Source: an uncultured Mollicutes bacterium
Lineage (GTDB): Bacteria > Bacillota_I > Bacilli_A > Acholeplasmatales > Anaeroplasmataceae
Direction: 5' to 3'
Length of the DNA stretch: 33,671 nucleotides
NCBI GenBank assembly: GCA_945923475.1
Contig: CAMELE010000024.1
Coordinates: 1 to 33,671, forward strand
Positions within the stretch are counted from its first letter, which is position 1; every line of letters starts with the position of its first letter. The translations under genes were made by a program, and so were the position numbers. This document shows, in pieces, positions 17,113 to 27,202 of the stretch. Below the pieces are notes generated by a model. It did not search any database and was not told the origin of the DNA. It saw only the letters and a list, made by a program, of their open reading frames with translations.

Positions 17113-18187
17113 AACTGTTGGAATCATCGGAGGTGGACAGCTAGGAATGATGCTAGCTGAATCACTAAAGAAGTTAGGGGCTAAGGTTATTTCTTTAGAT
17201 CCTAATAGTGAATGCTCAATCACTCATGTATGTGATTCATTCATTTGTGCACCCTATGATGATTTAGATGCCTTAGAGCGCTTATGTGCTTCATGTGATG
17301 TTGTCACATACGAATTTGAAAATATTAAAGGTAGTGATTTAAAGCTACTTAATGAAAAATATAATATTAAGCAAGGAATTAAAAGCCTAGTTGATAGTCA
17401 GGATCGACTTGTAGAAAAAGATAATGCGAATAAGCATGGTTTAAAAACTGTTAAGTATTTTAAATGTAATACCGAAGAAGACCTAGATAATGCAATAGCT
17501 TCTTTAGGGCTTCCTTGTGTATATAAAACAAGAAGAGAAGGCTATGATGGTCATGGCCAGGTTGTAATTAAAACGATAGAAGATAAGGAGAAGGTAAAGC
17601 CTTATCTTGGTGTTGATGGTATTGTTGAGGAATATTTAAAGTTTGATTATGAAGCCTCAGTTATTATGATTGGTGAGGGAGATAAGATAGTTGCACTTCC
17701 TGTTGGCCACAACATTCACAAAAATGGAATTCTAGATATTTGTGAGGTGCCATTTAATATACCAAATGAAATGGCTGAAGCGATGAAAGAAAAATCAATT
17801 GAATTTATGAAAAATGCCGGCTACAAAGGAATCTTATGTATTGAGTATTTTATTAAGGATAATGCATTTTACTTTAATGAAATGGCTCCACGTCCTCACA
17901 ATAGTGGTCACTATTCAATTGAGGCCCTAAATTATAGTCAATATGATTTATTCGCAAGATATTTACTAGATTTGGATTATGAAGAACCTAAAATAATGCA
18001 TAAGGCAATTATGAAAAATATTTTAGGAGTTGATTTAAAAAATGTTGATTACTATTTAAAATGTCCAAACAGCTATTTGCATATGTATTATAAAAAGGAC
18101 GCAAAGCCACAAAGGAAAATGGGTCATATAACATTTTTAGATATGACGCTTGATGAGTTTTTACAAATTGAGAAAGGATTAGAATAA
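17090..18187 (+). CDS. purK: N5-carboxyaminoimidazole ribonucleotide synthase
   Basis: PurK uses ATP and bicarbonate to carboxylate AIR, giving N5-CAIR for PurE. The product has the ATP-grasp fold: N-terminal [26 protein letters not shown], then [17 protein letters not shown] and a C-terminal [17 protein letters not shown]. The start is uncertain. ATG 17090 is reported as the only ATG, but AAAGGA abuts it; TTG 17096 or TTG 17102 would be better spaced from that Shine-Dalgarno, and TTG 17063 is also open. All options overlap purE or nearly abut it and change only the first few residues. At about 365 residues the length is normal. purL follows after one base. Confidence 0.94.
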   Translation: MCLKLNSKTVGIIGGGQLGMMLAESLKKLGAKVISLDPNSECSITHVCDSFICAPYDDLDALERLCASCDVVTYEFENIKGSDLKLLNEKYNIKQGIKSLVDSQDRLVEKDNANKHGLKTVKYFKCNTEEDLDNAIASLGLPCVYKTRREGYDGHGQVVIKTIEDKEKVKPYLGVDGIVEEYLKFDYEASVIMIGEGDKIVALPVGHNIHKNGILDICEVPFNIPNEMAEAMKEKSIEFMKNAGYKGILCIEYFIKDNAFYFNEMAPRPHNSGHYSIEALNYSQYDLFARYLLDLDYEEPKIMHKAIMKNILGVDLKNVDYYLKCPNSYLHMYYKKDAKPQRKMGHITFLDMTLDEFLQIEKGLE

Positions 18188-18188
18188 T

Positions 18189-21100
18189 ATGAATTATCGA
18201 GTTTATGTTGAAAAGAAGAAAGGATTTCAAGTAGAATCTTTAAGTCTTATGAATGACTTAAATAATAATCTTGGTCTTAATCTAAAGGGACTTAGAATCA
18301 TTAATGTTTATGATTTATTTGGATTTAAAAAGTCATTAGTTGAAAAGGCTAAATATCGTGTATTTGGAGAAATTAGTACAGATACTGTATTTGATACACT
18401 TTCTTTAGATAATTTAAAGTATATTGCGATTGAATTCCTTCCAGGGCAATTTGATCAAAGAGCAGATGCGGCAATTAGCTGTATTCACCTAATCAGCCCA
18501 GAGGCTAAGATTAAGGTTAAATCTTCTAAGATTATTATTCTTGATGGGGCTACAGATGAAGATGTTCTTCGTGCAAAGAACTATCTTATTAATCCAGTTG
18601 AATCAAGAGAAAAGGACTTATCAGTATTAGAATATAACGATAATACAACACCACTTCCTGTTAAGACATTGAAAGGATTTAGAAAACTAGATGAATCAGG
18701 TCTTAAAAACCTAATTAGTGAAATGGGACTTGCGATGAGCTATGATGATTTATTATGTGTTGTTGAATATTTTAATTCTTGTAAAAGAGATCCTAATGAA
18801 ACAGAAATTAGAATTCTAGATACATATTGGTCAGATCACTGTCGTCATACAACATTTAATACTCATTTAGAGAATATTGAATTTGAGGATTCCTTCTTAA
18901 CAGAAGAGCTTAAGAAGGCTTATGAATTATATTTAGACATGAAGCATGAGCTTAAGCGTGATAGTAAGCCAACTACTTTAATGGATATGGCTTGTATCGG
19001 TGCTAGATATTTAAGTAAAAAGGGATATTTAAAGGATCAAGAAAATTCTTCAGAAAATAATGCCTGCTCAATATTTGTTGATGTTGACAATGGTGGAGTT
19101 AAAGAAAAATGGTTATTACAATTTAAAAATGAAACTCATAACCATCCAACAGAAATTGAACCATTTGGTGGAGCATCTACCTGCTTAGGTGGAGCCATTA
19201 GAGACCCACTTTCAGGAAGAAGCTATGTTTACCAAGCTATGCGTGTTACAGGTGCTGGAGATATATTTAAAGAGGTTAAGGATACTATTAAGGGTAAGCT
19301 TCCTCAAAGAGTTATTTCCACAAAAGCTGCAGCTGGATATTCAAGCTACGGTAATCAAATTGGTCTTGCTACAACTCATGTTAAGGAAATCTTCCATAAG
19401 GGCTATGAAGCAAAGAGAATGGAAGTTGGTGCTGTAGTTGGTGCTGTTAAATATGAAAATGTAAGAAGAGAAGAACCAAAAGAGGGCGATGTAATCATTA
19501 TGTTTGGTGGTAGAACTGGACGTGATGGTATTGGTGGTGCGACTGGTTCATCTAAGGAGCACAATGTTAAATCTATTGAAACATGTTCATCAGAGGTTCA
19601 AAAGGGTAATGCACCTGAGGAAAGAAAAATTGAAAGATTATTTGCTCGTCCTGAGGTAACTAAATTAATTAAAAAATCAAACGATTTTGGAGCTGGTGGT
19701 GTATCAGTAGCCATTGGTGAGCTTGCAGAAAGCCTAGATATTTATCTTGACCGTGTTCCAGTTAAATATAATGGATTAAATGTAACAGAACTTGCTATTT
19801 CTGAATCACAAGAAAGAATGGCAGTATGTATTGAAAAGAAGGATATTGAAGAATTCTTAAAATATTGTAAGGAAGAAAATCTTGAAGCTACATATGTGGC
19901 AGATGTTACAAATTCAGCTAAGATGAATATGTACTATAAGGACAAGCTAGTAGCTTCACTAGATCGTAGCTTTATTGATAGTGCAGGTGCAATTCATAGA
20001 GCAAATGTAGTAGTTAACAAGGTAGAAGAAAAGAATCCATTTAAGCGTAATATTACAGGAAGTACACTTGAAGAAAAATTCTATAACAATTTAAGCGAAA
20101 AGAATGTTTTATCTCAAAAGGGTTTAGTTGAAATGTTTGACTCTACCATTGGTACATCAACAGTATTAATGCCATATGGTGGTAAGTATCAAGCATCAGA
20201 AACTCAAGTATCATGTCAAAAGCTTCCAACAGAAAATAGCACTAATACCGCTTCAATGATGTCATTTGGATATAATCCAGATATTGCGAGCTGGAGTCCA
20301 TATCATGGTTCATTATATGCAGTACTTGAAAGTGTTGCAAAGGTTGTAGCAGCTGGTGGTACTTACCAAACAATGCGTTTTTCTTATCAAGAATATTTTA
20401 AAAAGATGACAGATGCAAATTCTTATGGTTTACCATTTGCAGCATTACTTGGTGCAATTAAAGCTCAAGTAGAGCTTAAGCTTCCATCAATTGGAGGTAA
20501 AGACTCAATGTCTGGTACATATATTGATTTAAATGTACCACCTACATTAGTAGCGTTTGGTATTACACCTGTTAAGGCTTCAAATGTAATTTCAACAGAT
20601 TTCAAGGAACCTGGTAACTATATATATTTAGTAAATCCAGGATATACAAATACATATGAGCCAGATTTAGCAAATGCCAATGAGCTTTACAAGAAGGTAG
20701 AGCATGAGATTAAGGCTAAAAATATTATAAGTGGTTATGCTCTTGGCTTTGGAGGTCTTGCAGAAGCTCTTGCAAAGATGAGCTTTGGTAATAAGGTTGG
20801 TTTTGAGGTATTAGTTGATGAGGAATCATTATTTGATTTATCTTATGGTGCAATTTTAGTTGAATCTAAAAAGCCACTTGATTTTGCAGAGTGCTTAGGA
20901 CGCACAGCAGAGATTACAAAGATTAATGATATTAAGCTAGATATTGAAAAGATGTATAAGGCAAATACAGCTAAGTTTGAAGAGGTTTATAAGATTTCTT
21001 CGGGACTTAAAGCAGATGTTCCTGCTCATGAATCATTACGTCGTCACGTAATTAAATATCCATATGAAGCTCATACACCAGTTGCATATGTTCCAGCATT

Positions 21101-21872
21101 CCCTGGTACAAACTGTGACTTTGACACTATAAAGGCATTTAAGCGTGCTGGTGCTAAAACTACAACTTCAGTTTTTAGAAACTTAACTGAAGAAGATGTA
21201 AATAACTCAATTGATGAGATGGAAAAATATATTGATAATGCTGATATTTTAGTATTATCAGGTGGATTTAGTGCAGGAGATGAACCAGATGGTTCTGCTA
21301 AATTTATCGCTAACGTCTTAATGTCAGCTAAGGTTAGCGCTGCAATTAATCGCTTAATCAAGCGTAAGGGATTAATTTTAGGTATTTGTAATGGATTCCA
21401 AGCTCTTGTTAAATCTGGATTACTTCCTGATGCAAAGCTAGGTAAGCTTACAAGTGATTCACCTACATTATTTAGAAATGATATTAATCGTCACGTATCA
21501 CAAATGGTAAGAACTAGAGTTTCTTCTAATAGATCACCTTGGTTAAGTTCATTCAAACTTGGTCAGGTATACACAATTCCAGTATCACATGGAGAAGGAA
21601 AGTTCGTGGTAACTGAGGAGGATGCTAAACGTTTATTTGAGCAAGGACAAGTTGCATTCCAATATGTTGATTATAATGATAATCCAACAATGACTTCACC
21701 AATGAATCCAAATGGCTCTAGCTATGCAATTGAAGGTATTATTTCGAAGAATGGTCAAATATTAGGAAAGATGGGTCATACTGAAAGATATACAGATAAT
21801 TTATATAAGAATATTTATGGAAATAAGAAACAAGATATTTTCACAAATGCAGTTAAATATTTTACAAAATAA
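18189..21872 (+). CDS. purL: Phosphoribosylformylglycinamidine synthase, single-chain
   Basis: PurL converts FGAR to FGAM using ATP and glutamine. At 1227 residues it is the large single-chain form: an N-terminal PurS-like region, a linker with YWSDHCRHTTFNTH, the synthetase core with FKNETHNHPTEIEPFGGAST (near residue 315) and a second half with GGKDSMSGTY, then a C-terminal class I glutaminase domain. In the latter, PAFPGTNCD, SGGFSAGDE, nucleophile Cys1067 in GICNGFQ and SHGEGKF (His1134, Glu1136) are all present, so ammonia is made internally. This replaces the separate PurS, PurQ and short PurL of B. subtilis, and no purS or purQ gene is present in the operon. It has an AAAGGA ribosome-binding site. 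Confidence 0.97.
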   Translation: MNYRVYVEKKKGFQVESLSLMNDLNNNLGLNLKGLRIINVYDLFGFKKSLVEKAKYRVFGEISTDTVFDTLSLDNLKYIAIEFLPGQFDQRADAAISCIHLISPEAKIKVKSSKIIILDGATDEDVLRAKNYLINPVESREKDLSVLEYNDNTTPLPVKTLKGFRKLDESGLKNLISEMGLAMSYDDLLCVVEYFNSCKRDPNETEIRILDTYWSDHCRHTTFNTHLENIEFEDSFLTEELKKAYELYLDMKHELKRDSKPTTLMDMACIGARYLSKKGYLKDQENSSENNACSIFVDVDNGGVKEKWLLQFKNETHNHPTEIEPFGGASTCLGGAIRDPLSGRSYVYQAMRVTGAGDIFKEVKDTIKGKLPQRVISTKAAAGYSSYGNQIGLATTHVKEIFHKGYEAKRMEVGAVVGAVKYENVRREEPKEGDVIIMFGGRTGRDGIGGATGSSKEHNVKSIETCSSEVQKGNAPEERKIERLFARPEVTKLIKKSNDFGAGGVSVAIGELAESLDIYLDRVPVKYNGLNVTELAISESQERMAVCIEKKDIEEFLKYCKEENLEATYVADVTNSAKMNMYYKDKLVASLDRSFIDSAGAIHRANVVVNKVEEKNPFKRNITGSTLEEKFYNNLSEKNVLSQKGLVEMFDSTIGTSTVLMPYGGKYQASETQVSCQKLPTENSTNTASMMSFGYNPDIASWSPYHGSLYAVLESVAKVVAAGGTYQTMRFSYQEYFKKMTDANSYGLPFAALLGAIKAQVELKLPSIGGKDSMSGTYIDLNVPPTLVAFGITPVKASNVISTDFKEPGNYIYLVNPGYTNTYEPDLANANELYKKVEHEIKAKNIISGYALGFGGLAEALAKMSFGNKVGFEVLVDEESLFDLSYGAILVESKKPLDFAECLGRTAEITKINDIKLDIEKMYKANTAKFEEVYKISSGLKADVPAHESLRRHVIKYPYEAHTPVAYVPAFPGTNCDFDTIKAFKRAGAKTTTSVFRNLTEEDVNNSIDEMEKYIDNADILVLSGGFSAGDEPDGSAKFIANVLMSAKVSAAINRLIKRKGLILGICNGFQALVKSGLLPDAKLGKLTSDSPTLFRNDINRHVSQMVRTRVSSNRSPWLSSFKLGQVYTIPVSHGEGKFVVTEEDAKRLFEQGQVAFQYVDYNDNPTMTSPMNPNGSSYAIEGIISKNGQILGKMGHTERYTDNLYKNIYGNKKQDIFTNAVKYFTK

Positions 21873-21897
21873 TTAAAAATTAAAGGAGAAATATATT

Positions 21898-22614
21898 ATG
21901 GAAAAATTAGAAATGCTATATGAAGGAAAAGCAAAACAAATTTACAAGACTGAAGATGAAAATTTAATTATTATGCATTACAAGGATGATGCAACTGCAT
22001 TCAACGGTATTAAGAAGGCTCAAATTGCATCAAAGGGAATTTTAAATAATGAAATTACAAACATTATTTATAAGCGTTTAATTAAGGCAGGAATTCCTAC
22101 ACACTTCATTGAAAAGCTTAATGATCGTGATCAATTATGCAAGAAGGTTGATATTCTTCCTCTTGAAGTAATCGTTAGAAATGTAATTGCTGGTTCAATG
22201 GCAAAGCGTTTAAATATTGAAGAGGGTACAAAGCCATCTAATGTTATTAAAGAGATTTGCTACAAGAATGATTCACTTGGAGATCCACTTATTAATGATG
22301 ACCATGCTGTAGCACTTGGAGCTTGTACTTATGAAGAACTTCATACAGTATATGATTTAACAAATAAGATTAATGCTGAGCTTGTAAAGATGTTTGATCA
22401 AATCAACATCACTTTAGTTGATTTCAAGATTGAATTTGGTAAGACTGCAGATGGTGAGATTGTTCTTGCAGATGAAATTTCTCCAGATACTTGTCGTTTA
22501 TGGGATAAAGCAACAAACGATAAACTAGATAAGGATCGTTTCAGAAGAGATTTAGGAAAAGTTATAGAAGCATACGAGGAAATTTTAAGAAGATTAAATA
22601 CATTAAAGGACTAA
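21898..22614 (+). CDS. purC: SAICAR synthetase
   Basis: PurC joins CAIR and aspartate using ATP to give SAICAR, which PurB then cleaves to AICAR. The 238-residue product matches the short bacterial form: [13 protein letters not shown] (9-21), [26 protein letters not shown], the acidic [12 protein letters not shown] and the C-terminal [10 protein letters not shown]. The ATG at 21898 has AAAGGAGA upstream. It lies 25 bases after purL and 10 before purF. No unusual features were seen. Confidence 0.97.
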   Translation: MEKLEMLYEGKAKQIYKTEDENLIIMHYKDDATAFNGIKKAQIASKGILNNEITNIIYKRLIKAGIPTHFIEKLNDRDQLCKKVDILPLEVIVRNVIAGSMAKRLNIEEGTKPSNVIKEICYKNDSLGDPLINDDHAVALGACTYEELHTVYDLTNKINAELVKMFDQINITLVDFKIEFGKTADGEIVLADEISPDTCRLWDKATNDKLDKDRFRRDLGKVIEAYEEILRRLNTLKD

Positions 22615-22624
22615 GGAGTAAGCT

Positions 22625-24031
22625 ATGGAAGATTTTGACTTAGGGCTTCATGAGGAATGTGGAGTGTTTGGTGTGTTTGGCGTTTCTGATGCCAAGCAAT
22701 TAACATATTATGCACTTCATGCTCTTCAGCATCGTGGCCAAGAAGGGGCCGGAATTGTTACCGTAGATGAGAATTGTGAATTTCACCGCATTAAGGGATT
22801 AGGACTTGTTACTGAAGTGTTTAATGAAAGAAATTTAGCAACCTTGCCTGGTAATATGGCAATTGGTCATGTTAGATATGCAACCTCTGGTGGTGGAGGT
22901 ATTGAAAATGTTCAACCATTTTTATTCCACCATCACAATGGTGATTTTGCGCTTGCGCATAATGGTAATATTGTAAATTCAAATGAATTAAAGCGTTTCT
23001 TAGAGGATCAGGGAAGTATTTTTCAATCAACATCTGATAGTGAAATACTTGCTCACCTTATTAAAAAGGAGCGTTTAGGAGAAAAAAGAATAAAAGTTAT
23101 TATTGAAGCGTTAAATAAGCTTGAGGGTGGCTTTGCATTTTTAATAATGACAGAAAATAGAATTTATTGTTGTAGAGATAAATATGGCTTAAGACCTCTT
23201 TCAATCGGTACATTAAATGGTGGATATGTAGTCGCATCAGAAACATGTGCTTTTGAGGTACTTGGGGCTAAGTTTGTTAGGGATGTTGAACCAGGTGAAA
23301 TCGTTGTAATTGATGCGGATGGACTTCACAGCTATGACTATTCAAAGTTTAAGCACAGAAATATGTGTGCAATGGAGTATATTTATTTCTCTCGCCCTGA
23401 TAGTGATATTGAGGGTGTTAATGTCCACACATTCCGTAAGGAAACAGGAAAGCTTATGTATGAGGAATCACCAGTTGAGGCTGATGTAGTTGTCGGTGTT
23501 CCTGATTCATCACTTTCAGCTGCTAGTGGTTATAGTGAGGCCTCAGGTATTCCTTATGAAATGGGACTTGTAAAGAATAAGTATATCGGACGTACATTTA
23601 TTCAACCATCTCAAGAATTGCGTGAACAAGGAGTAAGAATGAAATTATCTCCTGTTACATCAATTGTAAAAGGTAAAAGAGTTGTACTTATTGATGATTC
23701 TATCGTAAGAGGTACAACAAGTAAAAGAATTATAAAAATGATTAAGGATGCAGGTGCAACTGAGGTACACGTTAGAATTGCATCACCACAAATGAAAAAT
23801 CCATGTTTTTATGGAGTAGATACTTCAACCTATGAAGAGCTAATTTGTGCTCGTCATACTAAAGATGAGGTACGACAAATTATAGGTGCGGATAGCTTAG
23901 AGTTCTTATCAACTGAGGCTTTATATAAAGCTGCAAAAAGATCGGAAATGTGCTGTGCATGCTTCACAGGACATTATCCAACTCAACTATATACATCAAT
24001 TGAAGAAGCTAATAAAGATAAAAAATTTTAG
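22625..24031 (+). CDS. purF: Amidophosphoribosyltransferase
   Basis: PurF makes phosphoribosylamine from PRPP and glutamine, the committed step of purine synthesis. The 468-residue product is of the B. subtilis type. An 11-residue propeptide MEDFDLGLHEE precedes Cys12, the N-terminal nucleophile exposed by processing. The glutaminase domain has GHVRYATSG and HNGNIVN; the PRPP loop VVLIDDSIVRGTTSKR spans 353-368. Cys248, Cys394, Cys443 and Cys446 correspond to the four ligands of the structural 4Fe-4S cluster, which in B. subtilis makes the enzyme oxygen-labile. The family is feedback-inhibited by purine nucleotides, adding enzyme-level control to the riboswitch. AAGGAG precedes the ATG. Confidence 0.97.
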   Translation: MEDFDLGLHEECGVFGVFGVSDAKQLTYYALHALQHRGQEGAGIVTVDENCEFHRIKGLGLVTEVFNERNLATLPGNMAIGHVRYATSGGGGIENVQPFLFHHHNGDFALAHNGNIVNSNELKRFLEDQGSIFQSTSDSEILAHLIKKERLGEKRIKVIIEALNKLEGGFAFLIMTENRIYCCRDKYGLRPLSIGTLNGGYVVASETCAFEVLGAKFVRDVEPGEIVVIDADGLHSYDYSKFKHRNMCAMEYIYFSRPDSDIEGVNVHTFRKETGKLMYEESPVEADVVVGVPDSSLSAASGYSEASGIPYEMGLVKNKYIGRTFIQPSQELREQGVRMKLSPVTSIVKGKRVVLIDDSIVRGTTSKRIIKMIKDAGATEVHVRIASPQMKNPCFYGVDTSTYEELICARHTKDEVRQIIGADSLEFLSTEALYKAAKRSEMCCACFTGHYPTQLYTSIEEANKDKKF

Positions 24032-24043
24032 GAGGAAAAATAT

Positions 24044-25075
24044 ATGGGTTCAAAAGCGTATGGAAGCTCTGGAGTTGATCTAGAGGCCGGTTATGAGGCA
24101 GTAAGAAGATATAAGAAGCACGTTTTAAGTACTAACCGTAAGGGTTGTGTTTCTAATATCGGTTCATTCGGAGGAATGTTTGATCTATCTATTTTAAATT
24201 ATAAGGAGCCAATGCTAGTTTCTGGTACTGACGGCGTTGGTACTAAGCTTAAGCTTGCATTTCAAATGGATAAGCACGATACTATCGGTATTGATGCAGT
24301 AGCTATGTGTGTTAATGATGTTTTAGCTCAAGGAGCTGAACCACTATTCTTTTTAGATTATGTTGCGGTTGGCCATGCTGATCCAGTTAAGCTTGAAAAA
24401 ATCGTTAAAGGTGTAGCTGATGGATGTATCCAAGCTGGCTGTGCTTTAATTGGTGGAGAAACAGCAGAAATGCCTGGTATGTACTCAGATGGTGAGTATG
24501 ATATTGCTGGATTCACAACTGGTGTTGTTGAAAAATCAAAACTAATTGATGGTACAAAGGTTTCAGCTGGAGATGTTTTATTAGGAATTGAATCTTCAGG
24601 CGTACATTCAAATGGATTCTCACTTGTAAGAAAGATAGTGACTGATGCTAACTTAGACCTATTTAAGGTTTATGATGAGCTTGATTCTAGCAAGACTTTA
24701 GGTGAAGTATTACTTACTCCTACAAATATTTATTGTAAAGAAGTTAAAGAAGTTATCGATAATGTAGATGTTCATGGTGTAGCTCATATTACTGGTGGAG
24801 GATTCGATGAAAATATTCCACGTATCTTAAAGGATGACCAAGGTATTGAGGTAAAGGAAGGCTCTTGGCCAATTTTACCAGTATTTAAATTCTTAGAAAA
24901 ATATGGTAAGGTTAATCACCGTGAAATGTTTAATATCTACAACATGGGTATTGGAATGGTACTTGCAATTAATGAGGCTGATGTAGAACGTGCCCAAAGT
25001 ATTTTATCCTCACACGGACGTAAGTCTTATGTTATTGGTCATGTTACTTCAAAGCCAGGAGTTGAAATTAAATGA
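24044..25075 (+). CDS. purM: Phosphoribosylformylglycinamidine cyclo-ligase
   Basis: PurM closes the imidazole ring, turning FGAM into AIR with ATP. The 343-residue product carries the family blocks [19 protein letters not shown] (6-24), [24 protein letters not shown], and the later [14 protein letters not shown] and [15 protein letters not shown]. The length is normal and the start follows TTAGGAGG. Its TGA stop overlaps the purN ATG (ATGA), which also shows that TGA is a stop in this genome. PurL, PurM and PurN act in consecutive steps. Confidence 0.97.
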   Translation: MGSKAYGSSGVDLEAGYEAVRRYKKHVLSTNRKGCVSNIGSFGGMFDLSILNYKEPMLVSGTDGVGTKLKLAFQMDKHDTIGIDAVAMCVNDVLAQGAEPLFFLDYVAVGHADPVKLEKIVKGVADGCIQAGCALIGGETAEMPGMYSDGEYDIAGFTTGVVEKSKLIDGTKVSAGDVLLGIESSGVHSNGFSLVRKIVTDANLDLFKVYDELDSSKTLGEVLLTPTNIYCKEVKEVIDNVDVHGVAHITGGGFDENIPRILKDDQGIEVKEGSWPILPVFKFLEKYGKVNHREMFNIYNMGIGMVLAINEADVERAQSILSSHGRKSYVIGHVTSKPGVEIK

Positions 25076-25638
25076 ATCTAGCAGTATTCGCATCTGGAAG
25101 CGGTACAAATTTTAAAGCAATCGTAGATGCCACAAGAAATGGTGAAATTGAATTTGCCGAGGTTAAAATTTTAGTATGCGATAACAAGGATGCATATGTT
25201 ATTAAAAGAGCAGAAGAGTACGGAATAGAAACTTTAGTTTTTAATCCTAAGGATTATAAAAAAAGAAGCGAATTTGAAGCGATAATTCTTAAAAGACTTC
25301 AAGAATTAGAAATTAATCTAATTTGTCTTGCTGGGTATATGCGTATTGTTGGAAAAACATTACTTGAGGCATATCCCGATAAAATAATTAATATTCATCC
25401 AGCCTTACTTCCATCATTTAAGGGTGCTCATGGTATAAAGGATGCATTCGATTATGGTGTAAAGGTGTTTGGTGTAACTGTTCATTATGTATCTCCTGAA
25501 TTAGATGGAGGTAGAATAATTGCCCAAAGAGGCTTTGAATATTATGGTTCATCTATTGATGAGGTAGAAGCTAAAATTCATGAAATTGAACATGTCCTAT
25601 ATCCTGAAGCGATTAGGATGATTACAAGGAGACGTTAA
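25072..25638 (+). CDS. purN: Phosphoribosylglycinamide formyltransferase
   Basis: PurN formylates GAR using 10-formyltetrahydrofolate, giving FGAR. The 188-residue product has the N-terminal substrate loop [11 protein letters not shown] (7-17), and the catalytic triad Asn107 and His109 in [13 protein letters not shown] plus Asp145 in [10 protein letters not shown]. It starts inside the purM stop (ATGA overlap) with GGAG eight to ten bases upstream. The formyl donor depends on FolD, encoded further along the same transcript. No folate-independent PurT was seen here. Confidence 0.97.
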   Translation: MNLAVFASGSGTNFKAIVDATRNGEIEFAEVKILVCDNKDAYVIKRAEEYGIETLVFNPKDYKKRSEFEAIILKRLQELEINLICLAGYMRIVGKTLLEAYPDKIINIHPALLPSFKGAHGIKDAFDYGVKVFGVTVHYVSPELDGGRIIAQRGFEYYGSSIDEVEAKIHEIEHVLYPEAIRMITRRR

Positions 25639-25639
25639 T

Positions 25640-27202
25640 ATGAAAGCATTAATTAGTGTATCAAATAAAAATGGTGTTGTAGAATTTGCTAAAAATCTAG
25701 TAGAGCTTGGCTTTGAAATTATTTCGACAAGCGGTACAATGAAGGCTTTAAGAGAAGCCGGATTAAAGGTTACAAATATTTCTGATGTAACTGGATTTCC
25801 TGAAATTTGCGATGGTAGAGTAAAAACCCTACATCCAAATGTTCATGGTGCATTACTTGCAAGAAGAGATAATGAATCTCATATTGCACAGCTTAAGGAA
25901 AACAATATTGAATTTATTGATTTAGTCTGTGTTAATCTTTATCCTTTTAGAGAAACAATTGCCAAAGAAGGCGTTACAATGGAGGATGCAATTGAAAACA
26001 TCGACATTGGTGGTCCTTCAATGCTAAGAAGTGCAGCTAAAAACTATGCTTCTGTAACTGTTGTATGTGATCCTGCTGATTACAATCAAGTTATTGAAGA
26101 AATTAAAGAAAATGGAAATACATTACTTGAAACAAGATTTAAGCTATCAGCTAAGGCATATACTCATACAGCCTCTTATGATATGGCTATATCTGATTTT
26201 ATGCGCCATAATGCAGGTCTTGATCCAGTGCTTCATATAGAAGCTCCACTTGTTCAAGGATTAAGATATGGTGAAAATCCTCATCAAAGTGCAGCATTCT
26301 ACAGCTTAAATCCAACTACATATAGCTTAGCTAATGCAATTCAAATTCAAGGAAAAGAATTATCTTATAATAACATTCAAGATGCAAATGCAGCATTAAT
26401 GATTGTAAGAGAATTTGATCCAGAAATTCCATTTGCAGTAGGATTAAAGCATATGAATCCATGTGGTGCAGCCTGTGGTACTGATTTATGTGATGCATGG
26501 ACAAAGGCTTATTTAGCAGACCCAACATCAATCTATGGTGGTATTGTAGCTACAAACCAGGTTATAGATAAAAAGGCTGCAAAATTAATGAAATATACGA
26601 TTCCAACAAATGGAGAAGATAAAACACCATTATTCCTAGAGGTCGTACTTGCTCCTTCATTTACAGATGAGGCTAAGGCTGAATTTGCAAAGAGAAAGAA
26701 TGTAAGATTAATCGAATACAAGATTGGTCCTGTTGTAAAGACACCTCAATACGTTAGTGTTAACGGTGGAATTTTAGTTCAAGACCAAGATACTGAAATG
26801 GTTAGTGTATCTGAGAATATGTGTGTTACAAACGTAAAGCCATCTAAGGAATTACTAAATGATATGCAATTTGGTATGAAGATTGTTAAGCATGTTAAAT
26901 CAAATGCTATCGTTGTAGTAAAGGACGGTGTAACACTTGGTGTTGGTGCTGGTCAAATGAATCGTGTTGGTTCTGCCAACATTGCTTTAGAGGAAGCTAA
27001 AGCCAAAGGATATACTGATGGCTTAGTTTTAGCCTCTGATGGTTTCTTACCATTTGGTGATACAGTAAAATTAGCTGCTTCTTATGGTGTATCTGCAATT
27101 GTTCAACCTGGTGGCTCTATTCGTGACGAAGAGTCAATCGAAGTAGCAAACGAGAAGGGAATTTGCATGCTATTTACTGGTATGCGTCACTTCAAACACT
27201 AA
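25640..27202 (+). CDS. purH: AICAR transformylase / IMP cyclohydrolase
   Basis: PurH is bifunctional: it formylates AICAR with 10-formyltetrahydrofolate, then closes the ring to IMP. The 520-residue product begins with an MGS-like cyclohydrolase domain (MKALISVSNKNGVVEFAK, STSGTMKALREAGL, GRVKTLHPNVHGALLAR). The transformylase domain follows, with LRYGENPHQSAAFY, the catalytic Lys-His of VGLKHMNPCGAAC, and SDGFLPFGDTV near the C-terminus. AAGGAG precedes the ATG. Its TAA overlaps the purD ATG by one base. Confidence 0.97.
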   Translation: MKALISVSNKNGVVEFAKNLVELGFEIISTSGTMKALREAGLKVTNISDVTGFPEICDGRVKTLHPNVHGALLARRDNESHIAQLKENNIEFIDLVCVNLYPFRETIAKEGVTMEDAIENIDIGGPSMLRSAAKNYASVTVVCDPADYNQVIEEIKENGNTLLETRFKLSAKAYTHTASYDMAISDFMRHNAGLDPVLHIEAPLVQGLRYGENPHQSAAFYSLNPTTYSLANAIQIQGKELSYNNIQDANAALMIVREFDPEIPFAVGLKHMNPCGAACGTDLCDAWTKAYLADPTSIYGGIVATNQVIDKKAAKLMKYTIPTNGEDKTPLFLEVVLAPSFTDEAKAEFAKRKNVRLIEYKIGPVVKTPQYVSVNGGILVQDQDTEMVSVSENMCVTNVKPSKELLNDMQFGMKIVKHVKSNAIVVVKDGVTLGVGAGQMNRVGSANIALEEAKAKGYTDGLVLASDGFLPFGDTVKLAASYGVSAIVQPGGSIRDEESIEVANEKGICMLFTGMRHFKH

